Source: CAYYNP01 sp964472545 | GTDB taxonomy: Bacteria > Planctomycetota > Planctomycetia > Pirellulales > Thermoguttaceae | Reading direction: 5' to 3' | Assembly: GCA_964472545.1 (NCBI GenBank) | Contig: CAYYNP010000002.1 | Location: forward strand, 36,298 to 100,297 | DNA: 64,000 bases | Shown: positions 41,007-49,759 of the stretch, one piece after another | Numbering within the stretch: the first letter of the stretch is position 1 | Layout of the letters: the number at the start of each line of letters is the position of its first letter | The notes under the pieces: model-generated | What the model saw: the letters and a program-made list of their open reading frames with translations, nothing else | The model's database searches: none | Told to the model about the DNA's origin: nothing | Made by a program: the position numbers and the translations under genes

Positions 41007-44000
41007 CTACCGGCCGCCGTCGGGTTCGTCGACCTTCCACTCCACGACGTTGTGTTCTCGGATGCACAGCGGCTCTCCGCGCCGGAAATGGGGCACCAGC
41101 ACCGAATCGTCTGTAAACTCTCCGACGAACGTCACGCTGCCGTAGCGTCCGCGGAGGACTCGCCGGATCGACAGCCAGTGGGGCTCTGAGGCCTCCGCCA
41201 CCTGCAACTCGATCTTCACGGAGAGTCTGTCTCCGAAGGTCGGCTCGGCAGACGCGGAGACGAACTCGCAAAGCGCTTGGCGGCGTTTCTTGAGCGCTTC
41301 CCATCTCTGGTCGTCGGCATCCGCCCCGCGATACAGCCAGAGTTCCTCTCCGGTTTCCTCGTCTTCTTCATCTTGCGCTAACGCCCGCAACATCTCGTCC
41401 AACGCGGGTCCGGCGGGGATCAGTCGTCCGCGATCGTCGCTGTAGAACGCCAGGCAGCGGTCGTCCAAGAACACGGTGGCCAGGATCAGCACGGTATCCG
41501 ACGTCGCCTCCCGGTCCGCGTCGTTGGTGGCCAGGGCGGTGATCGAAAGCCAGGCTTGATGATCGGCCAGGACTTGCTTCAACGCGGCATCTTCGACGTT
41601 GACTTCGCCGCCCGTGTAACGATCGCTGCCGAACGAAACGACGTATGCCTGATCGTTCTTCGAGAGAAGGAAGCTGGCCGGCGCGTCGGGTTCGTCGCCG
41701 CGAGGCAACGCGGTCACGGTACCGTCGGCCCCCAAGAACGGCCGCAGCCGGATTTTCAGTGATTCGGCGTCCGACGGCGCGGCCTCGGCCAGCAGCAACA
41801 CAACGGAGTCGCCACTTAGAAACGGGAGCCCCGGCGGACATTCGCGCCGGACGTCCAGAAACTCGTCGCTGCGAAGGACCCGGCCGACGGCTTCATCGTT
41901 GTAGAGGGAGGTGACCCGGTAGGACCACGGCTGGAGTTCGACGAGATGCTGCCGCACTTGGGGCACGTCTCCTCGCGCCGCATGCACCAGAACCAACGGC
42001 AGCGGATTGGCGTATTCCTCGTAGATCGACTCGGCGACGTCCAAGGCCCTGGCCAGGTAGTTCGCTCGTGCGGCGCCGCTCTCGTCCGCGGCTTGAGCCA
42101 ATCGCAGCAGGCTCCGCACGTGCAGGTCCCGCATCTGTTTGACGTCCCACTCGTCAAGCTCCGCGGCCAACTCCTCCGGCCACTCGTCGAGCAGGGCCAC
42201 CACGCTGGCGTACTGCTCCCGTTGCGAGTACATCTTGGCCAGCCAAGGAGCCGGATATCCTTCCGCGTGGTCGTGCGCAGAGAGCTGCGCGACGAGCACG
42301 TCGAATTCGGGCCATTTTTCTGCGTAAAACAGTTGCCGAGCCAGGTAGATGAAGGTCTCTTCGCGCGGCGAGATCTCGTCCAACACGCCGTCCAGATCGC
42401 CGGCCTCGATCCGCGTCGCCAGGCGCTTCCGGTGGTATTCGCCTTGGAGGTCTTCGTCGTCGGTGTTGCGCTGGCCCCGGGCCAGAAGCTGGTCGGCCCG
42501 GGCGTATTCCTTGCGCCGGGAATGTACAAGGGCCTCGTAGTAGTCCAGCCAGGGATCGTCGGCAGCGGCCTTGCGATGTGCAGCCACCAGCGTCTCCAAC
42601 AGCTCCGTTTTCTGCGGCGAATCGTCCCATTTGAGCAACCGGGCCAGGCTCCGGAAGGTCTCCGCCGGTTGGCCGATCTGCTCGTATGCCTCCATGACCT
42701 TGCCCGTATTCGCCATCGCTTCGAGGTGCCAATAGCTGGCCGCATCGCGAACCTCCTCGTCGTCGCTTTCGGCCAGGGCGGCAAACTCGGCGGCGGCTTC
42801 CTCGTGCTTCTCCTGCTCAACCAGCAAGGCACCGGTGTAGAAACCCAGCCAGGGATCGTCGGGGAAGCGGCGGCGATGGGCCTCGAGCAGCTTCGAGAAC
42901 GTCTCGGCGTCGAAATCGTACTCCCCATCCAAGTAGCCCTCGGCCAGATCGCGGAAGGCCTCGCGGGGATTGGCGGCGGCGAGGTATCCTTCGACCGGTT
43001 GGCCGGCGCTGAGCGAGGCGTAGACGGCCTGGCCGGCGTACGACTGCTTCGTTTCGTCGTCGTCGGTGGCGGCGGCCGCCTCGCGATACTTCGCCGCGGC
43101 GGCGGCGTAGTCGCCTTCGGCCTCGGCGGCCAGAGCGGCCAGGTACGCCACGCGCGACGGATCGGGATCGTGCTCCGCGAGGAAGTCGCCCAGGACATCG
43201 ATGGCTGCCACGTCGTCGTAGAGCGAGAAGTGCTCGATGAGCCCCTCCGCCGTGTCGACCGGATCGGCGGTTTGGGCGACGTATTGAACGAGGATCTCCT
43301 TCTCTTCGCCGGCCAGCGCGTGGCCGAGCGCCTGAAGCGTGTCGAGGCGGTCCGGATCGACGTCGAGCGTCTTGCGGCATTCCACAACCGCCTCGGCCGC
43401 CCGGCCCAGTTCCAACAGCGAGTCGGCCGCCAGTGCGCTGCCCGTGGCGTCGCAGCCGGAGGCCGCCTCGTATCGTTTGGCCGCCTCGATCGCCTTGGCG
43501 TGTTGGCCGCGCGCGTGATAGCAGTAGAGTTGTCCGAAGATCGCGCCGGGCGTCGCCTCCGGAATGGCCACGCGGTCGAAACAGGCCAAGGCCTCGCGAA
43601 AGTGGCTGCCGTAGACCCAGCCGAAGCCGACCCGCGCCCAGTGGGCGTCGTGCAACTCGGGCAACACGCGGTAGTTCTCTCCCCGCCGAATGAGCTCGGC
43701 CGCCTCGTCGGGGCGATCGTCGTCGGCCAGCGCATCGGCCTTCTCTCGCTGCACACCGAAATCGAAATACCGCTGTAGTCGAAAATCTCCACCGTGCTCG
43801 AAACAGAGGGCATCCACTATCGAGGCGCGCAGGCCGAAGTCGAGCAACTCCCAATCGTACACCTTCCACTGGCCCGATTCGCGGGTGATCCACCAGCGCG
43901 ATTTGTACTCGTCGCCGTCGGCCGTCCAGAGGTACGCGTAGACGACGGCCGCTGCTTGCTCCGGCTGACGCTGCACGTGAACGATCTTGTACGTGGCGGC

Positions 44001-44525
44001 GCAAACGGGCGCGTACATGTCCTGTCGGACCCAGTTGATTTGCAGGGCCGTGTCGCGGGGGCTCGACGGCGACATCACGCCGCTGGCCCGCATCTCGTTG
44101 AGGAAGCGAGGGACGTCGACGAACTCGGCGAAGGCTTCGTCGTCGTCTTCGGCCATGGTGGCGACGACGGCGTCGAAGAGGCGTTCGACCGGCTTCAATT
44201 GGGCCGTGCTGATCCCCAGTGAGTCGCTGCTGAAGGCGGCGACCACGGCGGCGTTCTTCTGCTCGAAGGTCTCCTGCCAGGCCGGCTCGTCCAGGGCCGG
44301 CTCGAGCAAGGCCGTCTCGTCGATCACCCACTCGCGTTCGGCGTCGTCGCGCATCTTCCGCACCATGACCACGGCGCAGACGACCACGACGAAAAACCCC
44401 AGGCCCACCAACGCCACCACGGCGAGTACCAGGCGGCGATTGCCGCCGGTCCGGCGCGGCTCACCATACGGCTGGTAGACGTCGTCGAAGCCCCGATAAG
44501 GCGGCTGCGAGTCCCAGTTCGACAT
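41007..44525 (-). CDS. Large single-span TPR protein
   Basis: A 1172-residue protein. The ATG at 44525 opens a 30-residue Tyr/Pro/Arg-rich cytoplasmic tail and one membrane span (about 32-54, LVLAVVALVGLGFFVVVVCAVV). The remainder is presumably extracytoplasmic. Residues ~330-900 consist of degenerate tetratricopeptide repeats (helix pairs such as LPELHDAHWARVGFGWVYGSHFREALACFDRV and LDTLQALGHALAGEEKEILVQY), rich in Ala, Asp and Glu. The last ~250 residues (LRIRPFLGADGTV-like beta strands, SFLLSKNDQAYVVSFGSDRYTGGE) form a separate mixed domain. TPRs bind partner proteins. A structured RNA with its own promoter and terminator lies upstream, so the gene may be controlled by attenuation. Confidence 0.75.
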   Translation of the reverse strand: MSNWDSQPPYRGFDDVYQPYGEPRRTGGNRRLVLAVVALVGLGFFVVVVCAVVMVRKMRDDAEREWVIDETALLEPALDEPAWQETFEQKNAAVVAAFSSDSLGISTAQLKPVERLFDAVVATMAEDDDEAFAEFVDVPRFLNEMRASGVMSPSSPRDTALQINWVRQDMYAPVCAATYKIVHVQRQPEQAAAVVYAYLWTADGDEYKSRWWITRESGQWKVYDWELLDFGLRASIVDALCFEHGGDFRLQRYFDFGVQREKADALADDDRPDEAAELIRRGENYRVLPELHDAHWARVGFGWVYGSHFREALACFDRVAIPEATPGAIFGQLYCYHARGQHAKAIEAAKRYEAASGCDATGSALAADSLLELGRAAEAVVECRKTLDVDPDRLDTLQALGHALAGEEKEILVQYVAQTADPVDTAEGLIEHFSLYDDVAAIDVLGDFLAEHDPDPSRVAYLAALAAEAEGDYAAAAAKYREAAAATDDDETKQSYAGQAVYASLSAGQPVEGYLAAANPREAFRDLAEGYLDGEYDFDAETFSKLLEAHRRRFPDDPWLGFYTGALLVEQEKHEEAAAEFAALAESDDEEVRDAASYWHLEAMANTGKVMEAYEQIGQPAETFRSLARLLKWDDSPQKTELLETLVAAHRKAAADDPWLDYYEALVHSRRKEYARADQLLARGQRNTDDEDLQGEYHRKRLATRIEAGDLDGVLDEISPREETFIYLARQLFYAEKWPEFDVLVAQLSAHDHAEGYPAPWLAKMYSQREQYASVVALLDEWPEELAAELDEWDVKQMRDLHVRSLLRLAQAADESGAARANYLARALDVAESIYEEYANPLPLVLVHAARGDVPQVRQHLVELQPWSYRVTSLYNDEAVGRVLRSDEFLDVRRECPPGLPFLSGDSVVLLLAEAAPSDAESLKIRLRPFLGADGTVTALPRGDEPDAPASFLLSKNDQAYVVSFGSDRYTGGEVNVEDAALKQVLADHQAWLSITALATNDADREATSDTVLILATVFLDDRCLAFYSDDRGRLIPAGPALDEMLRALAQDEEDEETGEELWLYRGADADDQRWEALKKRRQALCEFVSASAEPTFGDRLSVKIELQVAEASEPHWLSIRRVLRGRYGSVTFVGEFTDDSVLVPHFRRGEPLCIREHNVVEWKVDEPDGGR

Positions 44526-44673
44526 CGTCGAGTCCCCCTCTTGTGCAGAGATTTCCCGTCTGGCAGCCCCCGTGCCGACCGTCGCTAAACGGCGCCACCG
44601 CGCCATTATAGATCGGCCGCCACCCGACCGACAGCCACATGGAGCCCCCAAGCCGAAAATCGAAGGCAAGAAA

Positions 44674-44734
44674 GAAAAAAAGCCCCCGGAAAATCTGTGT
44701 CCCAGGGGGGCAAAGGACACTTGGGTTTTCCGGG
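44674..44734 (-). terminator. Intrinsic terminator with T7 run
   Basis: Stem CCCGGAAAA/TTTTCCGGG (44685-44693 and 44726-44734) with an internal TGTCC/GGACA pair, followed on the minus strand by GGGGGCTTTTTTTCTTTC. This is the best rho-independent terminator in the window. Confidence 0.7.
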
Positions 44735-44990
44735 AGCGATTGGACGGCAGGCGACCGCGGCCACCGATGTGCCAGACATCGATGCGCTTGGCGGGCGCAG
44801 ATGACGTATAGCCGAAGCGTACCGCCTGCTTCCATGCGGGCGGTTTCACGCTTCGCGGTCCGCAGGAACGTCGATCGCTCGACGCCCCCAGATGCAGACC
44901 CATCCACGTGGATCGTTGCTAGTTTCGGTCTTGCCAGTTCCCTGGAAGACGTTTCCCTGGGGGAACGTCTGGCTCAACCCGTGAGGCGGC
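44674..44990 (-). ncRNA. Structured RNA candidate (small RNA or attenuator leader)
   Basis: On the minus strand a sigma-70-type promoter (45020-44992) is followed by three clear stems: an 11-bp hairpin AGACGTTTCCC/GGGGAACGTCT (44970-44947, one G-T), a 43-base double stem (44855-44813), and a final stem CCCGGAAAA/TTTTCCGGG (44734-44685) followed by seven Ts. Start about 44985, end about 44674, giving ~310 bases. The terminator sits 150 bases before the TPR gene, so the RNA is either an independent small RNA or an attenuating leader of that gene. No known riboswitch or housekeeping RNA consensus was recognised. Confidence 0.5.
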
Positions 44991-44991
44991 G

Positions 44992-45020
44992 AGAATAGGA
45001 AATATCAGAATTTGCGTCAA
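44992..45020 (-). promoter_or_regulatory. Sigma-70-type promoter of the RNA candidate
   Basis: TTGACG (45020-45015), 17-base spacer, TATTCT (44997-44992) on the minus strand. Confidence 0.55.
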
Positions 45021-45179
45021 GGTCGGTTTTTCGAGTTGCCAAAGAAAATCGACGGGGCCGATCCGTGCGTCGTAACCTGCTGATGCGCCAAGGGATTGGG
45101 GCGACCCGGTCACTCCGGCCCCCAGATGCCAGCTTGGCGGCCCGAGCTTGTCCAAGGGGCGTTTGGCTCCCATCACCCT

Positions 45180-45253
45180 GGTTCCCAAACTCCGGTTTGG
45201 GAACCTGTACGCGTACATCCTCCGCTCGGTTCTCAAACCGGAGTCTGGGAACC
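45180..45253. repeat. Paired palindrome, family E (GGTTCCCAAACTCC)
   Basis: Two 26-base palindromes (45180-45205 and 45228-45253) of the type GGTTCCCAAAC-TCCG-GTTTGGGAACC; the second is imperfect and inverted. Family members also at 54871-54995. It lies just after the CNNM/CorC-type gene; together with the RNA candidate it accounts for most of the gene-free 44526-45318. Confidence 0.88.
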
Positions 45254-45318
45254 AGGACGCATCGGGGCACACCAAGACACACCGATCTACGCCAAACCGA
45301 ACGCCTCGAGACGCCCAC

Positions 45319-46320
45319 TCACCGAGCCGAACGAAACAGCGGCTCGCGGAGTTGGTCGGCGGTGATGATGCCCAGCGTTCGACCGTCCGCATCGACCACG
45401 CGGGCGAGCGTTTCGTCGGCACTTTCGAGCTGCATCAACGCCGCCACGTGGGGCGTGGCTTGTGGAATCGCCAGCAGCCGCCGCAGGGGGCCCACGTCGT
45501 CGCCGGGGTTTAGGCCCAGGTCGATCACGCGCAGGTAGCCGATCAACTCGGCCGACTCGTCCACCCGTTCCACCGGAACCTCGGCAATGCGGAAACGCCG
45601 GGCGAGGCGCAACACCTGACGCTTGGTCATATCCGAGCGTGCCCGGGGTAATTGCCCTAACGGCGTGATCAGCCGCTCGACGGGTTCTTCGGCCACGGCG
45701 AAGATCTCCCGGGCCAGGCCGCGTTGGGCCGGATGGAGAATACCCGCCTCGTGGCCTTCGTCGAACGCCCGTTGCAGTTCGCGCCCGACCAGCGTCAGGC
45801 GGACCTGCTCCGGCGAATGGCCGGCGATCCGCTCGAGCACCTTGTTCAACGCCCACAGCAGCGCAGTGAGCGGGAAGAACAACACGACGAACACCAGAAA
45901 CAGCGGCCCGCCGCGGCGCAACAATCGGTTGGGGGCCTGGAGAAAGAGGTTCTTGGGCAACAACTCGCCGTAGACGAACAACACCGGCGCCAGTACCAAC
46001 GGGGCGATCAGTTCGGCCGCCAGCACGTTGCCGCCGGCCGGCTCCAGCGATCCCCAAGCCCGCAGCAACTCCGCCGTGCCATGGACGATCGCCAGGGACG
46101 TGAGGAAATTGGCCAGGTTGTTGCCCACCAGCGTGGTGGCGATGAACATTGAGGGACGGTTGATCAGCCACAGCAGCCCGCGGGCAATCAGATCGCCGCC
46201 CAGCGCGTCGAGCACCAGCCGCAGCCGGGTGGCCCGATAGAAGCCGGTTTCGGAGCCGCTGAAGAAGGCGCTCAAGAAGAGCCCTACGGCGGCCAGAGCG
46301 AGGATTTCGATCCAGGTCAT
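45319..46320 (-). CDS. CNNM/CorC-type membrane protein (DUF21), second of pair
   Basis: A 333-residue protein with an N-terminal DUF21/CNNM transmembrane domain (about 1-165: LSAFFSGSETGFYRATRLRL, FIATTLVGNNLANFLTSLAIV, APVLFVYGELLPKNLFLQ) and a C-terminal region shaped like a CBS pair (from about residue 195). It lacks the last CorC_HlyC transporter-associated domain found in the partner. Homologues move or sense magnesium and other divalent ions. The ATG at 46320 overlaps the partner's stop by four bases, so the two are probably made together and may act as a heterodimer. Confidence 0.85.
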   Translation of the reverse strand: MTWIEILALAAVGLFLSAFFSGSETGFYRATRLRLVLDALGGDLIARGLLWLINRPSMFIATTLVGNNLANFLTSLAIVHGTAELLRAWGSLEPAGGNVLAAELIAPLVLAPVLFVYGELLPKNLFLQAPNRLLRRGGPLFLVFVVLFFPLTALLWALNKVLERIAGHSPEQVRLTLVGRELQRAFDEGHEAGILHPAQRGLAREIFAVAEEPVERLITPLGQLPRARSDMTKRQVLRLARRFRIAEVPVERVDESAELIGYLRVIDLGLNPGDDVGPLRRLLAIPQATPHVAALMQLESADETLARVVDADGRTLGIITADQLREPLFRSAR

Positions 46321-47582
46321 CCGGCGCCCTCCCCCTCGACGTCGCGGCGGGTGAGCTCGACGAGCAATTGGCCGCGGCGGTCCACGTCGAGCACCTTCAG
46401 GCAAAACGGCCCCCAATCGCACGCGTCGCCCGGCTCGGGCAACCTCTCGAGCATCTCTTGCACCACGCCGGCCACGGTCACACCCTTGCTCGACGGCCGC
46501 TCGACGTCGAAGTGCCGCACCAGGCGCCGCAGGCTGGTCATGCCGGTCACGTGCCAGGTGGACGAGCCGACCCGGCGAATCGGTGTCCGCTGCAAGAGCC
46601 GTTCGCTACGGCTGGGCCGTGGGCTGAAGATCGTGTCCAGCACGTCGTCGAAGGTGAGGATGCCAATCGTTTCACCAAACTCGTTGACCACCGCCGCCAC
46701 CCGGCAGTCGCGACGATGCATCACCTCGAGAGTTCCCGCCACGGTGGTCGACCAGGGCACGTAGGCCACCGCCTCGGCGTGGTGTTCGAGGTTTTCGGTG
46801 GGCACGCTGGAAAGACGCCGCAGGGCGATCGCTCCGGCCACTTCGTCGCTGTCCGGCTCGGTGACCAGCAGGTACCCACTGGGCGGCACCCGGCCCTCCA
46901 AGTCGGCAAGCGAGACCGGCGGAGCAAACGTGAGGAACTGGGTCCGCGGGCGCATCAGTTCGTCGGCCCGAATCTCCGAAAGCGAGACGATGCTCTCGAG
47001 CACCCGCTGTTCGCGCTGCACCACGGCCGTGTCGGAAGTCGATAGGCGCACGGCCCGTTCCAAATCGCCCACGCGCAGATGCGGCTCCGGTTGGAACTTT
47101 GGCCAGAGCAGCCGCCGCGAGAGGAGATTGGCCAGCCGGAATGCGGGGATCGCCGGTCCGACGACGCGCACGGCCGCCGCCAGCGGGATCGCCGCCACGG
47201 TGACCAGTCCTCGCGGCCGCAACACGGCCAGACATTTTGGCAGCATCTCGCTGAAGACGATCATCGTCACCAGCGCCCCGACCGCAAAGCCCCCGGCCAG
47301 CGCGGCGTGGCCGTCGCGTAGCCGGATGCTGATGATCGAGGCGATGGCGAAGTAGGCCAGATTGACGGCCAGGTTCCAAAACAGCACGGCCACCAACAGC
47401 CCGTCCGGCTCGGCCAGCAGTCCCGCGGCGATCCGCTGCGGCCGGTTTCCCGCGGCCAGCCGCCGCCGCTGAGCCCGGCGCAGAGTGAACAGCGCCGCCT
47501 CGCTCGACGAGAAGAAGGCCGAGCAGAGGATCAGCACCCCCATGGCGATCAGGCCGGGCGTGTATGGCACTAACGGTTCCAC
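46317..47582 (-). CDS. CNNM/CorC-type membrane protein (DUF21-CBS-CorC_HlyC)
   Basis: A 421-residue member of the hemolysin C/CorC family. Domains: DUF21 (about 1-180; FFSSSEAALFTLRRAQRRRL, FWNLAVNLAYFAIAS, VIVFSEMLPKCLAVL-type motifs), a CBS pair (about 200-330; LMRPRTQFLTFAPP... and CRVAAVVNEFGETIGILTFDDVLDTIF), and a C-terminal CorC_HlyC domain (about 340-415). Likely divalent cation transport or sensing in the inner membrane. It starts at GTG and overlaps the second member by four bases. The ABC-2 permease upstream ends 24 bases before it. Confidence 0.87.
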   Translation of the reverse strand: MEPLVPYTPGLIAMGVLILCSAFFSSSEAALFTLRRAQRRRLAAGNRPQRIAAGLLAEPDGLLVAVLFWNLAVNLAYFAIASIISIRLRDGHAALAGGFAVGALVTMIVFSEMLPKCLAVLRPRGLVTVAAIPLAAAVRVVGPAIPAFRLANLLSRRLLWPKFQPEPHLRVGDLERAVRLSTSDTAVVQREQRVLESIVSLSEIRADELMRPRTQFLTFAPPVSLADLEGRVPPSGYLLVTEPDSDEVAGAIALRRLSSVPTENLEHHAEAVAYVPWSTTVAGTLEVMHRRDCRVAAVVNEFGETIGILTFDDVLDTIFSPRPSRSERLLQRTPIRRVGSSTWHVTGMTSLRRLVRHFDVERPSSKGVTVAGVVQEMLERLPEPGDACDWGPFCLKVLDVDRRGQLLVELTRRDVEGEGAG

Positions 47583-47606
47583 AGACGACTCACATCACGG
47601 TCGATG

Positions 47607-49427
47607 TCATGGTTCCTCGGCCGTTTTCCGCCCCGTGGCCACGTCGAACTCGTAGATCGCCGGGATCAGCATGGCGGCGGTGGCGAAGCCGTAGGCCCCT
47701 ATGGTCCATATTAGCACGCCGAGGGTCTGTCCGAGCAGGAAGCTGGTGACGGCTACGAACGTCAACACCGGACAAAGGAACGACGCCAACCCGATCGCGA
47801 CCGACGGGTTTCGTGCACCCAGGGCCGTATATAGCCCCACGCCACCGCCGAGCATGAAGACCACGAACGGCGAGAACTGGGCGTGGAACGAGGTGCTAAA
47901 GGCGACCATGATGTACATGCAGCTCAGCACGCCCACTGAAAGGAAGAAGAGCGTACCCAGGCTGGTCGCCACGGCCGCCTGGGAGTTGACGTACGTCATC
48001 CCGGCGTGGACGCCCAATGTGGCCGAGAAGCAATACAGCACGGCCAACCCCAGCAACAGATAGACCAGGTTCTCGGCGCTGAGGCAGTCGGCAAACCAGA
48101 GATATCCACAGAGCAACAACGGCAGGGCGACCATCTCCTTAGTGTTGTAGAGGATGCCGCCGAGCTTTCCGAAGACGATCTCCTTGGCCGTGAGGTCCGT
48201 CACCAACAGCAGGTCCAACGCCCGGCCGTCGCGCTCGCTGGTCAAGGCGGTCACCGCCTGGGCGTTGACCAGCACCAGGCTCAGCAACAGCAGCGGCACC
48301 AGCACGGCCGCGCCGCCGGCGGTGGTGATCGGCCCCGTGCCGGCGATCATCCCGTGCAACATCACCGCCGCTAAGCCGAACAGCATCAGGTAGGCCAGCC
48401 GAATCACGAGGATCTTGCGGCCGTAGGCCCAGGTGCGGATTTCGCGCCACATGATCGGGTTGTCCCAGACGCGTCGGCTGCGGATGGCGGCGGCAGCAGC
48501 CGGAACTGCGTCGGCCGGTGCCGCGTCGCCATTGGTCTCTTGCTTGGTGTCGTGTTCCGCCCCCCAGATGCTCTCGCCGCGCGGCGTCCCCTCTTCCGGC
48601 TGCACGGGCCGGGCTTCCCGCGTGGAGTTCCAGTAACGGACCATCGCCACGGCCACGCCGCATAGCAGCACCGAGATCGACGTGCCCGCCAGCAGGAACA
48701 GATTCACCGGCGTGCCCAACGGCCCCAGGGCTTCCTCGACGTAGGCCGTCGGCCGGGTGGCCTCGACGACCGCCCGCCAGGGGCTGAACCCGGCTGCCCA
48801 ACTCCGGCACGACACATCGAGCCAGCTTTCGCCCAACAGGCCGCTGCCGACGATCTCCCAAACGGCCAGCCACGACACCAGCATCAGCACGGTCATGGCC
48901 AGCGCCTGAAAGGTCTTTTCGCGCCACAAGGCCAGCGTCGAGCCGAGGCTGCCGCAAGCCAGGACGCTGACCAGGGTGACGGCGAACACGCGGGCGATTT
49001 GCGCCGGCGAAACGCCGCCGAGCAACGTGAGCATGAAAAACACCGGCAGCGCCGCGGCAAGCATCACCACGACCCCCAACAACGCGGCGGCCAGCTTGCC
49101 CAGCACCAGTTCGGCGTTGGTCAGGTTCGTCAGCAGCAACAGCACGAGCGTGCGGCGGTCTTTCTCCTGGGCCACGGCGCTGGCGGCCAACATGGCGGAG
49201 AAGAAGGCTGCCAAGGCCAACTGCAACGGGGCCAGGATCTGGAAGACGATCGCCCCGAATCGCGCCAAATCGCCCGTGTCGCGGACCATTTGCGTCCCCA
49301 CCAGGACCATCCAAGCAGTGGCCAACAATACCCCCAATACGGAGACGTACGCCGCCCGAGCCACGTACAGCCGGGCCCGCCGCGGGGCGATGGCGATTTC
49401 TCGATGAAAGACGGGACCGATCAGCAC
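47607..49427 (-). CDS. ABC-2 type permease, two fused membrane units
   Basis: A 606-residue membrane protein with about 12 spans in two similar halves (about 1-265 and 325-606), each with the ABC-2 permease look: HREIAIAPRRARLYVARAAYVSVLGVLL..., KDRRTLVLLLLTNLTNAELVLGKLAAALL, then REIRTWAYGRKILVIRLAYLMLFGL and ERDGRALDLLLVTDLTAKEIVFGKLGGILY. A charged ~55-residue cytoplasmic linker joins them. It would form both membrane units of an exporter, but no ABC ATPase gene is adjacent in the window. It starts at GTG. Confidence 0.83.
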   Translation of the reverse strand: MLIGPVFHREIAIAPRRARLYVARAAYVSVLGVLLATAWMVLVGTQMVRDTGDLARFGAIVFQILAPLQLALAAFFSAMLAASAVAQEKDRRTLVLLLLTNLTNAELVLGKLAAALLGVVVMLAAALPVFFMLTLLGGVSPAQIARVFAVTLVSVLACGSLGSTLALWREKTFQALAMTVLMLVSWLAVWEIVGSGLLGESWLDVSCRSWAAGFSPWRAVVEATRPTAYVEEALGPLGTPVNLFLLAGTSISVLLCGVAVAMVRYWNSTREARPVQPEEGTPRGESIWGAEHDTKQETNGDAAPADAVPAAAAAIRSRRVWDNPIMWREIRTWAYGRKILVIRLAYLMLFGLAAVMLHGMIAGTGPITTAGGAAVLVPLLLLSLVLVNAQAVTALTSERDGRALDLLLVTDLTAKEIVFGKLGGILYNTKEMVALPLLLCGYLWFADCLSAENLVYLLLGLAVLYCFSATLGVHAGMTYVNSQAAVATSLGTLFFLSVGVLSCMYIMVAFSTSFHAQFSPFVVFMLGGGVGLYTALGARNPSVAIGLASFLCPVLTFVAVTSFLLGQTLGVLIWTIGAYGFATAAMLIPAIYEFDVATGRKTAEEP

Positions 49428-49459
49428 GAAACACGCTCCGTTGGTGGTGTGAGCCTTCT

Positions 49460-49602
49460 AGCAGCCCGTTGAAGAACAGCGAAACTGGGTGCCACTGCTG
49501 GCTTGCCCAGCAGTGCATAGTCGAAACGAACGCAACAGCACTGCTGAGCAAGCCAGCAGTGGCACGCGAATTCTCAAACTCCTACTTCTTCAACGGGCTG
49601 CT
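49460..49602. repeat. Double inverted repeat, family D
   Basis: Outer 17-base arms AGCAGCCCGTTGAAGAA (49460-49476) and its complement (49586-49602) are perfect. Inside, GCCACTGCTGGCTTGC (49491-49506) pairs perfectly with 49548-49563, and each inner arm is followed by its own CAGCAGTG-type stem. It fills much of the 332-base space between flgL and the ABC permease; the rest shows no gene. Confidence 0.9.
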
Positions 49603-49759
49603 GGCAGTCAACGAATGCCACACGCATTCCATTGTAACGCGCTTCGCCGGTTCGGACTAATGCCGGCAGGGGTCACGCAGTAGCGCATGGCGGCGGAATT
49701 TAGAGAGAGCCGTGAAACCGGCGCCGAGTCCCCAGCCCCCAGTTCCCTGAACTCCTGGG

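Noticed and set aside
41946..43778. 610-codon open frame on the plus strand opposite the TPR gene
   Set aside because: High-GC antisense shadow; no start context, signal or domain, and the minus-strand frame is a coherent TPR protein.
44526..44903. Upstream extension of the TPR gene by 126 residues
   Set aside because: It would run through the promoter-terminator RNA candidate and give no homologous protein; ATG at 44525 directly precedes a normal cytoplasmic tail and membrane span.
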